Shown: positions 1 to 8,561, counted from the first letter of the stretch. The stretch: 17,372 nucleotides of DNA from DASYML01 sp036399835 (GCA_036399835.1 DASWMI010000210.1:1-17372), one strand, 5' to 3'. Notes: a model not told the origin generated them from the sequence alone. A program made the numbers and translations.

Positions 1-2
1 GT

Positions 3-20
3 GAGTCCCGCGCGGGACTC
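3..20. repeat. Perfect GC-rich palindrome, possible terminator stem
   Basis: An 18-nt perfect palindrome, GAGTCCCGCGCGGGACTC, lies about 50 bases beyond the stop codon of the minus-strand fibre gene. It could be the stem of that gene's terminator. The expected downstream T-run would fall outside the window, so this cannot be decided here. Confidence 0.4.
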
Positions 21-72
21 TCTCTCTGTCTGTCTTTCTCTGCTATTGAATCGCAGAGCTATGGGCCGTCAG

Positions 73-2871
73 TTAGCGGCGGCGTTTGGCAGTCTGACGC
101 GCGCGCGGCTCTGTTTTCGCGTTCTGTTCCAGCGCGGCGAGCCGCTGTTCCATAGTCTTATTAGCAGCGCGCAGCTCGTTCACTTCCGTGCGGAGCTGGT
201 CCACTTCCACTGTCTTCTGCTGCAACTCTGTGGTGCGCTGTTCGAGAGCCTTGACGGCTGCCAGGCTGACACCCGCGAGGTCCTGTACTCCAATCGAGGT
301 GTTGCCCGTGCCGAGACCGAAAGCCTGGAAGAAGTCCTCCGCCATCGGACCCATGTGTCTGACCTGCTGCCCCTCAGAGATGTAGTTCCAGGTCGTGACG
401 GGAATCACTCGCAGGCGAGAGAGCACATCTTCGCCGCTGACGGCGAGGAAATTCTGCTTGGTGTAACGGCTCGAAGTGCAGTTGAAGACGCCCGAGCCTG
501 CGGGCAGGTTGCAGCCCGTCGTGCCGCCCAGGTTAGTGCGAAAGCGGAAGCCGCCTGTGGCGCGCGCGGCAAACTCGTTGTTCGCGGTATTTCTAAAAGT
601 GTCCGCGCTGGCCGTCGCCGAACCGTCGCTCCAGATGAAGGTGCCGCTAAAGCCGTTGTTCGAGGCAAACTTGCCCATCGCGGTCGTGTGGTCCTGGTCA
701 GCCGTCACGTTGTAGCCGATGGCGACCGCCGCCAGGCCGCGGATGTTGAAGCTGTCGGGGTCGCACTTGCCGTTGATGAGTGGTCCACCAGACTGCGCCT
801 TGTTGCCGAAAGCTACGCCGTAGGTATCGCAGACGCGGTTGCCTGCGCCCGCAGAGAACCCGGCAGCGCCCTTTACCTCGTTGCCGCTGCCGAAGGCGAT
901 GCTTGAAGTCGAGCGCGCGAAGTTCGTGTCGCCGAAGGCGAAGGCGTAGAGACCTTCGGCGGTTGAGTTGCTGCCGCCCGCCCACGAGAAGAAGCCCACG
1001 GTGGCGTCGTCCCACTCATTGTCGGCGTAGCCTGAGCGGAAAGCGCCCTTGTAGCTGTCCCAGGAGGTGCGGTAGCCCTTGCCCTGCATCGGTGAGACGC
1101 CGATGCCCAGGTTGCCTGTGGCGACGAAACTCCCGTTCTGAAAGACCTTGAACCAGGCTGGCGTGTGGCCACCGGGGCCGCTGCAACAGGTCGAGCCGCC
1201 GCGCAGATTAATCATCGGTGCAGTGCCGTTGGCGTCGCCGACGGAGAGCTGCTCCGCGCCGGGAACGAAGCGCACGAAGTTGGCATCAACGTAAGCTTTG
1301 TTGGTCGCATCTGCGGCGTTAACGGGGTTGCCAACATTCGTGACGAGCGCGCCGTTGGCCGAGAGGCCCGCCATAAAGGTGTTCGCGCCGCTCCAAGCGT
1401 TCGCCCCGCTGAGCCTCGCGACGTTGCCCGAGAGACGGTTGTCATTGATGCTCGCGGTCGTCGCCGTGTCGTTAATGGCCGTCACGATGCTGTTGCCCGT
1501 AGGAGTTGAGCCGCTGCCGCTGGCCGTCGTCATGGTTGTGCCGTCTGCGAAGATGATGCCGTTGCCCGCGCCGCTCAGCTTGATGTTGCCAGCCACTTCA
1601 AGCCTCTGCGTCGGCGCAGCCGTGCCGATGCCGATGCGGCCCGCAAAGTCTATGGTCATGCGAAGCTGGTCCGCACCCGTCAGGAATTTGATAGCGCCCT
1701 CGCCTGCGCTGGGCGAGGCGACGTTGCCTGCGGAGATAGCAAAGATGCCGCGCTGATTTCCTATGGCCGCGTAGGTGTTGCCACGCAGGGCGAAGTACGG
1801 GCCGTTGGCCGCCTGGAACGCCGGAATATTGCCCGCCAGCACGCCCATAGTCTTATCCGTGCCGTTCAGGAAGAGCAGATTGGTATCCGCAGAAGGGCTG
1901 GCATTGGCGGTCATCTGAATGTTGTTACCACGGTTGACGATGTTGCTGCCGGATTCCGCGAGCAGCGAATCGCCGATAGTGCCTGTCGCGGGGTCAGTCC
2001 ACTTGGTCAGCGTGTTGACAGTGCCGCTTCCGGACAGCGTCGAGTTGGTCGCCAGGACGTTGGTATTGGACACTGCCGCGCCTGTTTTAGCAGAAGAGTT
2101 CGAGCGCGCTCCCATATCTGCGGCAGACTTCACAACCGTTCCGTCTTCGAGGACGATGCCGCCTCTGGCGCGTATCGTGCCCGCGACATCGAGCGTCGCT
2201 TCGGGGTTCTCTGTGCCGATGCCGACGCGCCCGTCAGGTGTCACGCGCATCTGCTCTTTATCCTTTTGAGTGAAGATGTCGCCCGTCCGAAAGGTGAGCG
2301 CGCCGCTGGTGCTCGTGACCTGCCCGACCTGCCCGTCATGCGCCGTGACGGTCACCGCGCGCTCTTTACCTTCGAGCAGGATGGTGATGGTCTCTTCGGT
2401 CTCAGCGGCTTCGATCTTCTGCGATTGCCTGCTCGCGGCGAGCGCCTGCGATTGCGCAGCGCTCAAGCCTTCCGCCTTCGCGTGTTGCAGCGTGAGCTGG
2501 CCCGACTGTAAAGAGATAGTGCCGAGCCTCTGTCTGGTTTTGCCCTGAAAATCTTTGACCGTCAGGACAGAGAGATACGAGCCGTCCGTCATCGGCTGCA
2601 GGGCGTCCGAGAGCTTCCAGTCGATGATGGTGCCCTGTCGCGGGCCGGAGTTAAAAATCAGATTGCCCGCAGAGTTGTAGATTTCGAGCCGCATCTGCAT
2701 GACCGGCGCGGGCGAAGTAAAGCGTATCCCCCCGGATGAAACAGAGGCCGTCACGGCGGGCGTCGTAGATTGCGCGCCCTGTGTCGCCCCCTGGCTCTGG
2801 GCCAGCGCGGCAGGGCTGATGAAAAGGGTTAACAAGAGTATCAGGGAGAGTGAATAATATCTGGTAAACAT
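73..2871 (-). CDS. Secreted fibre-like protein with C-terminal S74 chaperone domain
   Basis: A 932-residue protein that resembles phage tail fibres or trimeric surface fibres. Residues 1-24 form a signal peptide ending in ALA before Q25. The middle carries repeats of the type GRVGIGTENPEATLDVAG (near residues 215 and 410), a YadA-head-like stretch around 635-690 (AFGDTNFA, AFGSGNEV, AFGNKAQ), and long Ser/Thr/Asn-rich segments. The C-terminus is an intramolecular chaperone (Peptidase_S74) domain starting near residue 800: SSRYTK provides the Ser800-Lys805 spacing of the self-cleavage dyad, followed by GPMAEDFFQAFGLG and a coiled coil at about 868-917. In this family the chaperone trimerises the fibre and then cuts itself off. 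A strong AAAGGAG sits 9 bases before the ATG. No phage genes are adjacent, so a cell-surface role is more likely than a virion part. The substrate or partner is unknown. Confidence 0.85.
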   Translation of the reverse strand: MFTRYYSLSLILLLTLFISPAALAQSQGATQGAQSTTPAVTASVSSGGIRFTSPAPVMQMRLEIYNSAGNLIFNSGPRQGTIIDWKLSDALQPMTDGSYLSVLTVKDFQGKTRQRLGTISLQSGQLTLQHAKAEGLSAAQSQALAASRQSQKIEAAETEETITILLEGKERAVTVTAHDGQVGQVTSTSGALTFRTGDIFTQKDKEQMRVTPDGRVGIGTENPEATLDVAGTIRARGGIVLEDGTVVKSAADMGARSNSSAKTGAAVSNTNVLATNSTLSGSGTVNTLTKWTDPATGTIGDSLLAESGSNIVNRGNNIQMTANASPSADTNLLFLNGTDKTMGVLAGNIPAFQAANGPYFALRGNTYAAIGNQRGIFAISAGNVASPSAGEGAIKFLTGADQLRMTIDFAGRIGIGTAAPTQRLEVAGNIKLSGAGNGIIFADGTTMTTASGSGSTPTGNSIVTAINDTATTASINDNRLSGNVARLSGANAWSGANTFMAGLSANGALVTNVGNPVNAADATNKAYVDANFVRFVPGAEQLSVGDANGTAPMINLRGGSTCCSGPGGHTPAWFKVFQNGSFVATGNLGIGVSPMQGKGYRTSWDSYKGAFRSGYADNEWDDATVGFFSWAGGSNSTAEGLYAFAFGDTNFARSTSSIAFGSGNEVKGAAGFSAGAGNRVCDTYGVAFGNKAQSGGPLINGKCDPDSFNIRGLAAVAIGYNVTADQDHTTAMGKFASNNGFSGTFIWSDGSATASADTFRNTANNEFAARATGGFRFRTNLGGTTGCNLPAGSGVFNCTSSRYTKQNFLAVSGEDVLSRLRVIPVTTWNYISEGQQVRHMGPMAEDFFQAFGLGTGNTSIGVQDLAGVSLAAVKALEQRTTELQQKTVEVDQLRTEVNELRAANKTMEQRLAALEQNAKTEPRARQTAKRRR

Positions 2872-3079
2872 TTCTTATGCTCCTTTGGAATTGAAGGCCA
2901 GCGCCTCAATCGCGTTTTCGCCTTCACTGACTAACGCGCATTTTGAAAGGCAAGTGAATCACCGGACCAAAAGGAGCATGAGAGAAAAGCTTTTAAGCGT
3001 TTATTTTCAAGGCGGGAAATGGGGGAATGAGTCGTCGGAAGTCGCAGAGGAAACAATGAAGCAGGAAAGATGAACCCGT
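2872..3079. other. Intergenic region with separated inverted repeat
   Basis: A 208-base gap between the fibre gene and homoserine dehydrogenase, both on the minus strand. I see no convincing promoter or terminator. A near-perfect inverted repeat of about 18 nt joins the fibre gene's ribosome-binding region (2871-2888) with 2967-2987; both arms contain AAGGAGCAT when read on opposite strands. The plus-strand arm puts AAAGGAG one base before an ATG that opens only a 31-codon frame, so I do not call a gene. Confidence 0.4.
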
Positions 3080-4093
3080 TCAATCTCGGACGGCGTTGAT
3101 AAAGTCCGCGAGCAGCCCGTAGGCCGTGCTGCGCAGGTCGGGTTCGTGAGCGATGAGGGTCAGTCCCGGAAGGACATCAAGCTCGAAGTGGACCAGTAGG
3201 GAAGTACCGCTCGCGTTGGCGAGCGCATCCGGCGGCGAGACCTGTTCCGGACGGACGGTGGCAATCATCCGGCCTTCGTCCGTGAGGGTTGCGCGGCTGA
3301 CCAATTTGAAGGCGCGGCCCGCTTCGCGTGCGGCACGCAACATGGCTGGCGTCAGGTCGCGTATGCCCTCTCTCTGGACCTCTTCGGTCTTGAGCGGGAC
3401 GTTCATCAGGACGTTAGCGAGCGCGCAGACTTTGACGGTTGCGTCCCAGCCGTCAACATCATAACTCGGGTCGGTTTCGGCTATCCCGAGCAGTTGCGCA
3501 CGCTCGATTCCCTCTTCAAATGTCCGGCCAGCTTCCATCTCTTCGATGACAACGCCTGTCGTGGAATTGAAGATGCCCTTAAAGCCGCGCAGCCCCGCTA
3601 GAGGCAGCGCTTCACGAAAGAGCGAAAAGACTGGCAGGCAATCGGCCACCGTTGATTCAAACATAAAGCGGCGGCCAAGCTTCCGGGCCAAAGCGCTCAA
3701 CTCCTGATAGCCGTGGACGATTGGACCTTTATTGGCAGTGATGACGTGCGCGCCGTGTTCCAATCCCGCGCGTATATAATCAATCGCGGGCTGGCCCGTC
3801 TGCGGATTGAGCGAGGTCGTCTCGAACAATACATCAGCCCGCGCAGCCTTGAGCCAATCACGCACGTTGCCGGGCCGGGGTGCAACTTCCGGTCCAGCCT
3901 CGCAGCCGAAGAAAGCAGAGAGGCGAAACCCTTCTGGGTCGACCAGCCATCCCCTTCGGCGCGTCGCGATGCCGGTTACGATCCACTCTATGCCATACTG
4001 CTCGCGCATCTCTTCTCGCTTCCTCAAGAGCAGATGCGCCAGAGCTTCGCCGACATTGCCGAAACCTAAAAAGCAGAGGTTTAGAGTTTTCAT
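3080..4093 (-). CDS. hom: Homoserine dehydrogenase, short form without ACT domain
   Basis: Catalyses NAD(P)-dependent reduction of aspartate semialdehyde to homoserine, the branch point to threonine and methionine. The 337-residue protein opens with a Rossmann fold (GFGNVG at residues 10-15). It has the cofactor/substrate-site lysine in ITANKGP (K122) and the catalytic region DVDGWDATVKVCALAN with D217 and K221. It ends just after the catalytic domain, so the C-terminal regulatory ACT domain of longer forms is absent, suggesting no classical threonine feedback. An in-frame ATG lies 15 bases upstream (4108), but GGGAGAG correctly spaced before 4093 favours the shorter start. The usual NGT segment reads NSTTG here, a mild divergence. 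No other threonine-pathway gene is adjacent. Divergent from thyA. Confidence 0.88.
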   Translation of the reverse strand: MKTLNLCFLGFGNVGEALAHLLLRKREEMREQYGIEWIVTGIATRRRGWLVDPEGFRLSAFFGCEAGPEVAPRPGNVRDWLKAARADVLFETTSLNPQTGQPAIDYIRAGLEHGAHVITANKGPIVHGYQELSALARKLGRRFMFESTVADCLPVFSLFREALPLAGLRGFKGIFNSTTGVVIEEMEAGRTFEEGIERAQLLGIAETDPSYDVDGWDATVKVCALANVLMNVPLKTEEVQREGIRDLTPAMLRAAREAGRAFKLVSRATLTDEGRMIATVRPEQVSPPDALANASGTSLLVHFELDVLPGLTLIAHEPDLRSTAYGLLADFINAVRD

Positions 4094-4160
4094 GCGTCTC
4101 TCCCGCATGCCATTATCTTGGTCCAGGAGACATCAAGCATAGCTCTCTATCCCATCTTCG

Positions 4161-4189
4161 TTGACAATCCAGAACCGTTTGCATAATCA
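4161..4189 (+). promoter_or_regulatory. Probable sigma-70 promoter for thyA
   Basis: A perfect -35 TTGACA (4161-4166) is followed by CATAAT (15-bp spacing) or TAATCA (17-bp spacing) as the -10. Either gives a leader of about 40 bases before thyA. That leader contains a small hairpin, GCCGCC (4195-4200) pairing with GGCGGC (4214-4219), just ahead of the ribosome-binding site. Confidence 0.55.
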
Positions 4190-4233
4190 TCCATGCCGCC
4201 AGTTAATCTCTACGGCGGCGTTTCTCAGAGGAT

Positions 4234-5082
4234 ATGAAACAATACCACGATCTGCTCAAATCAATCCTGGCGCACGGGCGCGAGCACAGAGACCGGACGG
4301 GGGTCGGCACGCTCTCGCATTTCGGTTATCAAACACGCTTCGACCTGCGCAAAGGATTCCCCATCGTTACCACCAAAAAGATTCCCTTTCGCTGGGTGGC
4401 CGAAGAACTATTCTGGTTTCTCTCCGGCGATACCAACGAAGCCAGCCTGCGCGAGAGGGGCGTTGACATCTGGGCCGAATGGGCGGATGAAGAGCACACA
4501 GCCCGCTTCGGTCGCGCGCAGGGTGATCTTGGACCAATCTACGGTTATCTCTGGCGCTCTTTCGGCGGGCATTATCCCGAGCGCGACGGGGTGGACCAGA
4601 TCGCGCGTCTGATTGAAAACATCCTGAGAGACCCGAATTCGCGCAGGCTCATCGTCTCCGGCTGGGACCCGCGCGTGAGCGAAGAGGTTGACCTGCCTCC
4701 GTGCCACACGCTCTTTCAGTTCAAAGTCGAAGCGGGAAAGACGCTACACTGCCAGCTTTACCAGCGTTCGGCGGATGCCTTTCTGGGCGTGCCCTTTAAT
4801 ATCAGCTCTTACGCGCTACTCACGCAGATGGTCGCGCACGTCTGCGAGCTGGAGGCGGGCGAATTTATCTACACGCTCGGTGATTATCACATCTATCTCA
4901 ATCACAGGGAGCAGGTCGAGCAGCTTCTTTCCAGGGAGCCTTTGCCGCTCCCGAAGCTTGAAATCATTGACGGGGAGAGACCCTTGCGCGGACTCGGAGG
5001 CTTGCTTGAGATGAGCTTTGCGAACCTGAATCTCGTCGGCTACCAGTCTCACAGCAAAATCGCAGCGCCAGTCGCTGTCTGA
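4234..5082 (+). CDS. thyA: Thymidylate synthase ThyA
   Basis: Makes dTMP from dUMP using 5,10-methylenetetrahydrofolate as carbon donor and reductant, releasing dihydrofolate. At 282 residues it is slightly longer than E. coli ThyA (264). Visible family motifs are the N-terminal phosphate-binding DRTGVGT (20-26), RRLIVSGWDP (137-146), the catalytic cysteine in PPCHTLFQF (Cys157), the dUMP-binding QRSADAFLGVPFNI (177-190) and the cofactor/dUMP-binding GDYHIYLNH (216-224). AGAGGA lies almost directly against the ATG. It is followed 64 bases later by folA on the same strand, the standard pairing because ThyA produces the dihydrofolate that FolA recycles. An extra segment near residues 84-96 accounts for much of the added length. 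Confidence 0.97.
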   Translation: MKQYHDLLKSILAHGREHRDRTGVGTLSHFGYQTRFDLRKGFPIVTTKKIPFRWVAEELFWFLSGDTNEASLRERGVDIWAEWADEEHTARFGRAQGDLGPIYGYLWRSFGGHYPERDGVDQIARLIENILRDPNSRRLIVSGWDPRVSEEVDLPPCHTLFQFKVEAGKTLHCQLYQRSADAFLGVPFNISSYALLTQMVAHVCELEAGEFIYTLGDYHIYLNHREQVEQLLSREPLPLPKLEIIDGERPLRGLGGLLEMSFANLNLVGYQSHSKIAAPVAV

Positions 5083-5146
5083 GAAATCGTGAATAGATGA
5101 ATTGCTTTTTACATTGACGATTTAAGATTCACGCGTTGACGAAGAC

Positions 5147-5626
5147 ATGGCAATTATCGGCATCGTGGCGGTTGATCGAAACGGGGCTATCGGGAAGGGC
5201 GGGTCTCTTCCCTGGCATTACTCTGCGGATTTGAGATTCTTCAGGCAGCAGACTATCAAACAGGTCTGCGTCATGGGCCGCAGGACATGGCTCTCGCTCG
5301 GAAAGCCTCTCAAAGAGAGGCTCAACATCGTGATGAGCAGAAGCGCCGAGCTTGCCCCACAGGAAAATCTAATCGTGATGCGGGACAGGATTTCGATTCT
5401 CTCTCTCAAACAATATCTTGCCTGCGACCTCTTCATCATCGGCGGCGAACAGGTCTTTCGCGCCTTTCTCCCGGACATAGAAAAATGGATCGTGACAGAA
5501 GTCCCACTCTCGGTTGAAGACGCGGACACCTTTATGCCCGCGGGCTACCTCGACGGATTCAACCCCACGGAATCCTTGCAGCTTGAGGAAGGCTTGAAGG
5601 TGACGTTTTATCAAAGGCAGCGATGA
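5147..5626 (+). CDS. folA: Dihydrofolate reductase FolA
   Basis: Reduces dihydrofolate to tetrahydrofolate with NADPH, regenerating the cofactor consumed by ThyA. The 159-residue length is exactly that typical of chromosomal bacterial DHFR. The substrate-site block GAIGKGGSLPW (13-23) is followed by the active-site acid D28 in SADLRFF. The cofactor motifs GRRTW (44-48) and IIGGEQVF (97-104) are present, along with the C-terminal DADTFMP strand. The gene follows thyA by 64 bases with no convincing separate promoter, so the two probably share a transcript. Its ribosome-binding site is weak (GACGAAGAC before the ATG). Confidence 0.96.
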   Translation: MAIIGIVAVDRNGAIGKGGSLPWHYSADLRFFRQQTIKQVCVMGRRTWLSLGKPLKERLNIVMSRSAELAPQENLIVMRDRISILSLKQYLACDLFIIGGEQVFRAFLPDIEKWIVTEVPLSVEDADTFMPAGYLDGFNPTESLQLEEGLKVTFYQRQR

Positions 5627-5700
5627 TTGATAAAAGGTGAGCTAAAAGAAGGAAGCGCTCTGCTCTTCTTACTCATCGCTGATCGCTCAGTCCGCATCAT
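5619..5700. repeat. Heptad-word hairpin at convergent folA/mpg ends
   Basis: The AGCGATGA at the folA stop (5619-5626) is the reverse complement of TCATCGCT at 5673-5680. Nested inside are AAGAAG (5646-5651) and CTTCTT (5665-5670). The right side reads in words of about seven bases (CTCATCG, CTGATCG, CTCAGTC). It lies between convergent genes and could end transcription from both sides, but has no strong T-run. It is a weaker member of the repeat style seen in the BMC operon. Confidence 0.45.
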
Positions 5701-6312
5701 TTATTTCCTGCTCACGTAAAGGTTCTCTTTAATCCAGAAACGCCAGGGCTTGGCGGCGTACTCTTGAGCGTAGTCAATGCCTATGCGAACGCCCGTGGAG
5801 ATTTGCGCGGGCCGAAGCTGGCGGCCCGTCTCTTCAATCCAGACTCTCTCGCCGAGCAGATCGGCGCCATCAAAAGTGCGGTCCAGACCGAGCGCGGCGC
5901 AGAGCTTGCCGGGGCCGCTGGTCAGCTCGCGCTCAAGCTTGACGGGACGCCGCGCGCGCATCAATTCGATTCCCTCTTCAGGCTCTATGGCGCGGATGAG
6001 CACTGCGTGTGGAATAGAGGCGCGGTTCGTGACGACGTTAAACTGGTAGTACATGCCATAGATGAAATAGACGTAAGCCCGGCCTCCGGCTTGAAACATC
6101 GTTTCGGTGCGGAGCGTCCGGCGATTATTATAAGCATGAGAGGCGCGGTCTGCCGGTCCCATGTAGGCTTCGGTCTCAACGATCTGGCCGGAGACGCGCC
6201 GTCCGTCGGCAGCCGGAACAACCAGCCGCTTGCCCAGCAGTTGGCGCGCGATGAGCAGCGTCCGGCTGCGCGTGTAAAATTCCCTGGGCAGTTTCTTCTT
6301 CTTCTCAGACAT
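5701..6312 (-). CDS. mpg: 3-methyladenine DNA glycosylase (AAG/MPG family)
   Basis: Base-excision repair enzyme that removes alkylated and deaminated purines from DNA. The 203-residue length is normal for bacterial members. Key features are the FYTRS start of the fold, the active-site segment IVETEAYMGPADRASHA (E48 as the general base, Y50 as the base-stacking tyrosine), the AYVYFIYGMYYQFNVV core (79-94), VLIRAIEPEEG (104-114) and the conserved LTSGPGKLCAALG. It starts at an ATG preceded by GAAGAG. It is convergent with folA and divergent from the hotdog protein gene, so it is probably monocistronic. The N-terminal lysine run is unremarkable. Confidence 0.94.
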   Translation of the reverse strand: MSEKKKKLPREFYTRSRTLLIARQLLGKRLVVPAADGRRVSGQIVETEAYMGPADRASHAYNNRRTLRTETMFQAGGRAYVYFIYGMYYQFNVVTNRASIPHAVLIRAIEPEEGIELMRARRPVKLERELTSGPGKLCAALGLDRTFDGADLLGERVWIEETGRQLRPAQISTGVRIGIDYAQEYAAKPWRFWIKENLYVSRK

Positions 6313-6338
6313 CTCTTCGAGCCTCTTTCGCTTTCATG

Positions 6339-6355
6339 GAGAGCGCCAGGCTCTC
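6339..6355. promoter_or_regulatory. Small palindrome between divergent genes
   Basis: GAGAGC-GCCAG-GCTCTC is a perfect 6+5+6 inverted repeat in the 89-base gap between mpg and the thioesterase gene. It could be an operator or simply a leader hairpin. No clear -35/-10 pair was found on either strand here. Confidence 0.25.
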
Positions 6356-6401
6356 TTGCAGCATCAGCCAACTCCGGCATCTCGTGATATTATCAGCCAT
6401 C

Positions 6402-6866
6402 ATGGATGAACAAAGCCTACAGGAAAAGTATGCGCCGGAGAATGCCTGCTTTGGCTGCGGGCCTGCCAACAAGAAAGGTTTGAGGATCAGGAGCTTTGCG
6501 CGCGGCGAAGAGGTTGTCTGCGACTGGCAACCCGAAAGGCATCACGAGGCGTATCCCAACATGCTCAATGGCGGCATCATCGGCACGCTGCTCGATTGCC
6601 ACTCAAACTGGGCCGCCGCGTATCACCTGATGCAGCGCACGGGCGCCAATCATGCGCCCTGCACCGTCACAGCCGATTACCAAGTAAAGCTCCTCAGACC
6701 GACTCCGACCAACGACAAAGTGCATCTCGTGGCGCGCGTCGTAGAATCCACGGAAGACCGCGCCGTCGTCGAAGCAGAACTGACGGCGCAGGGGAAATTG
6801 TGCGCTACATGTCGCGGCACTTTCGTCGCGGTCAAGCCCGGCCATCCTGCTTATCACAGATGGTAA
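6402..6866 (+). CDS. Hotdog-fold thioesterase, PaaI/YbgC-like
   Basis: A 154-residue single hotdog domain, probably an acyl-CoA thioesterase. The family signature is the helix region HHEAYPNMLNGGIIGTLLDC (HxGG-type motif with D65), followed by strands VTADYQVKLLRPTP and GKLCATCRGTFVAVKPGHPA. The N-terminal CFGCGPANKKGL is common in this subfamily, where the cysteines start the domain. An in-frame upstream start at 6336 would add 22 residues unlike the family, so I chose the ATG at 6402, although no clear ribosome-binding site precedes it. The TPR gene follows 16 bases later and may be co-transcribed. The substrate cannot be predicted. Confidence 0.8.
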   Translation: MDEQSLQEKYAPENACFGCGPANKKGLRIRSFARGEEVVCDWQPERHHEAYPNMLNGGIIGTLLDCHSNWAAAYHLMQRTGANHAPCTVTADYQVKLLRPTPTNDKVHLVARVVESTEDRAVVEAELTAQGKLCATCRGTFVAVKPGHPAYHRW

Positions 6867-6882
6867 GAACGCAGTTGTTAAG

Positions 6883-8520
6883 ATGAAGCGCTGTCCTACA
6901 TGCCAGCGGTCATATCTGGACCAGACGCTCAAATTCTGCCGTGAAGATGGCGCGCGTCTTATCACGGACCCTTTGCTCCCGCTTGAGCCGCAGACCGAAA
7001 TTTTTGGCCGGACCGATGATGATGAAGAGCCTGCGACCGAAATCTTTAGCTCCGGCACGAGCGGCGCGGCCAGCACCTCCAGAAGCCTGACGCGCCCTGT
7101 CCAAAAGCGCGGCCCGCGTCGTAGTAAAGTGATAGACTCGCTCGCCGTCCTGCCGATGACTAATGCCAGCGATGACCCGGAGATCGAATATCTGAGCGAC
7201 GGGTTGACGGAAAGCCTCATCAATAATCTTTCCAGCGTACACGGGCTGCGCGTCATGGCGCGGGCGACCGTTTTTCGCTACAAGGGCCGCGAGATCGACC
7301 CGCAGCAGATCGGGCGCGAGCTTGATGTGCGCGCCGTCGTCACGGGTAGAGTGCTGGTGAGGCAGGAGCGGCTCATCGTCAAGGTGGAGCTGGTCAAGGT
7401 AGAGGACGGGTCGCAACTCTGGGGCGAGCATTACAAACGCAGGCTGGAAGACATTTTCGCTATCGAGTCGGAGATGGCCGGAGAGATTGCAGAGAAGCTG
7501 CGGCTGAAGCTCAACAGCAAAGCGCGCAAGCGACTGGCGAAACGCTCTACGGAAAACTCCGAGGCTTACCAATCGCTCCTCAAGGGCCGCTACTTTTTCT
7601 CCAAGCAGACTGCCGAAGGATTCCAGAAAGCGATAGAGTATTTCGAGCAGGCTCTAACACAAGACCCTGCTTACGCTCTGGCTCACGCAGAGCTGGCGAA
7701 GACCTATTACACGCTGCTTTACTTCGGCTATCTACGCCTTGATGAAACGCAGCCCAAGATCGCTGCGGCGCTCAGCAAGGCTCTCTCACTGGACCAGAAT
7801 CTGGCAGAGGCTCATCTGATTCTCGCCGAGAACAAGTTTCATTACGACTGGGACTGGCAGGCCGCCGAGCGCGAATTCAGGCGTGCGCTCGAACTCAATC
7901 CGGGCCACGCGGAAACGCATCTGGTTTACGCCTTTTATCTGGCCGACATGGAACGCTTCGAGGAAGCCATCAACGAAGCCCTGCGTGCGCAGGAGCTTGA
8001 CCCGCTCTCTTTATTCACGCAGATGGGCGCGGGCTTTATCTTCTCCATCGCTCATCGTGCGGACGAGGCGCTCGAACAGGGCCACAAGCTGCTCGAAATG
8101 GAGCCGCACTTCTTCGGCGCTCACTGGCTCGTGGGGATGGCCCATTTCCTCAAAGGCATGTACGAGGAGGCTATCGCGGAGAGCCTCAAGGCGCACGCCC
8201 TCGGCGGTGGTCCAATCGTCTTAACCTTTCTGGGATTTCTTTACGGGCTGACAGGCAGGCGCAGCGAAGCTCTCAAGGTCATCGAAGAGCTATCGGAGAT
8301 GAGAAAGCAGAATTATGTCCCCGCCTCGAATTTTGCGATGGTCTATGCCGGACTCGGCGAGTTGGACCAATCCTTTGAATGGCTGGAAAGAGCCTACCGG
8401 GAGCGCAACCCGACCCTTACCTCTCTCAAAGTAAATACGGCCCTCGACCCTTTACGCTCAGACCCGCGCTTTACGCAGATGCTTAGCCGCGTAGGTCTTA
8501 TCTCACAGCAGCCTGATTGA
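6883..8520 (+). CDS. Zinc-ribbon, FlgO/TolB-N-like and TPR protein
   Basis: A 545-residue cytoplasmic protein. Residues 4-22 form a short zinc ribbon, C4-x2-C7 with C19-x2-D22, of a kind common in acidobacterial proteins. After a linker, residues about 86-205 form the domain often found between a winged-helix or kinase module and TPRs (DSLAVLPMTN, YLSDGLTESLINNLS, VVTGRVL, GSQLWGEHYKR). From about 215 to 535 are tetratricopeptide repeats (for example AIEYFEQALTQDPAYALAHA and EFRRALELNPGHAETHLVYA). No kinase, cyclase, DNA-binding domain or membrane segment is visible, so it is probably a protein-interaction scaffold. The usual N-terminal effector is replaced by the ribbon. It lies 16 bases after the thioesterase gene, and its ribosome-binding site is weak. 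Confidence 0.75.
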   Translation: MKRCPTCQRSYLDQTLKFCREDGARLITDPLLPLEPQTEIFGRTDDDEEPATEIFSSGTSGAASTSRSLTRPVQKRGPRRSKVIDSLAVLPMTNASDDPEIEYLSDGLTESLINNLSSVHGLRVMARATVFRYKGREIDPQQIGRELDVRAVVTGRVLVRQERLIVKVELVKVEDGSQLWGEHYKRRLEDIFAIESEMAGEIAEKLRLKLNSKARKRLAKRSTENSEAYQSLLKGRYFFSKQTAEGFQKAIEYFEQALTQDPAYALAHAELAKTYYTLLYFGYLRLDETQPKIAAALSKALSLDQNLAEAHLILAENKFHYDWDWQAAEREFRRALELNPGHAETHLVYAFYLADMERFEEAINEALRAQELDPLSLFTQMGAGFIFSIAHRADEALEQGHKLLEMEPHFFGAHWLVGMAHFLKGMYEEAIAESLKAHALGGGPIVLTFLGFLYGLTGRRSEALKVIEELSEMRKQNYVPASNFAMVYAGLGELDQSFEWLERAYRERNPTLTSLKVNTALDPLRSDPRFTQMLSRVGLISQQPD

Positions 8521-8561
8521 ATAAAGCTTCAAACCTCGCTCGGCTGCGCCAGTTGCGCCTC

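Noticed and set aside
1..906. Plus-strand open frame of 301 codons
   Set aside because: It is antisense to the fibre gene, which has a signal peptide, family motifs and a strong ribosome-binding site. The frame has no recognisable domain.
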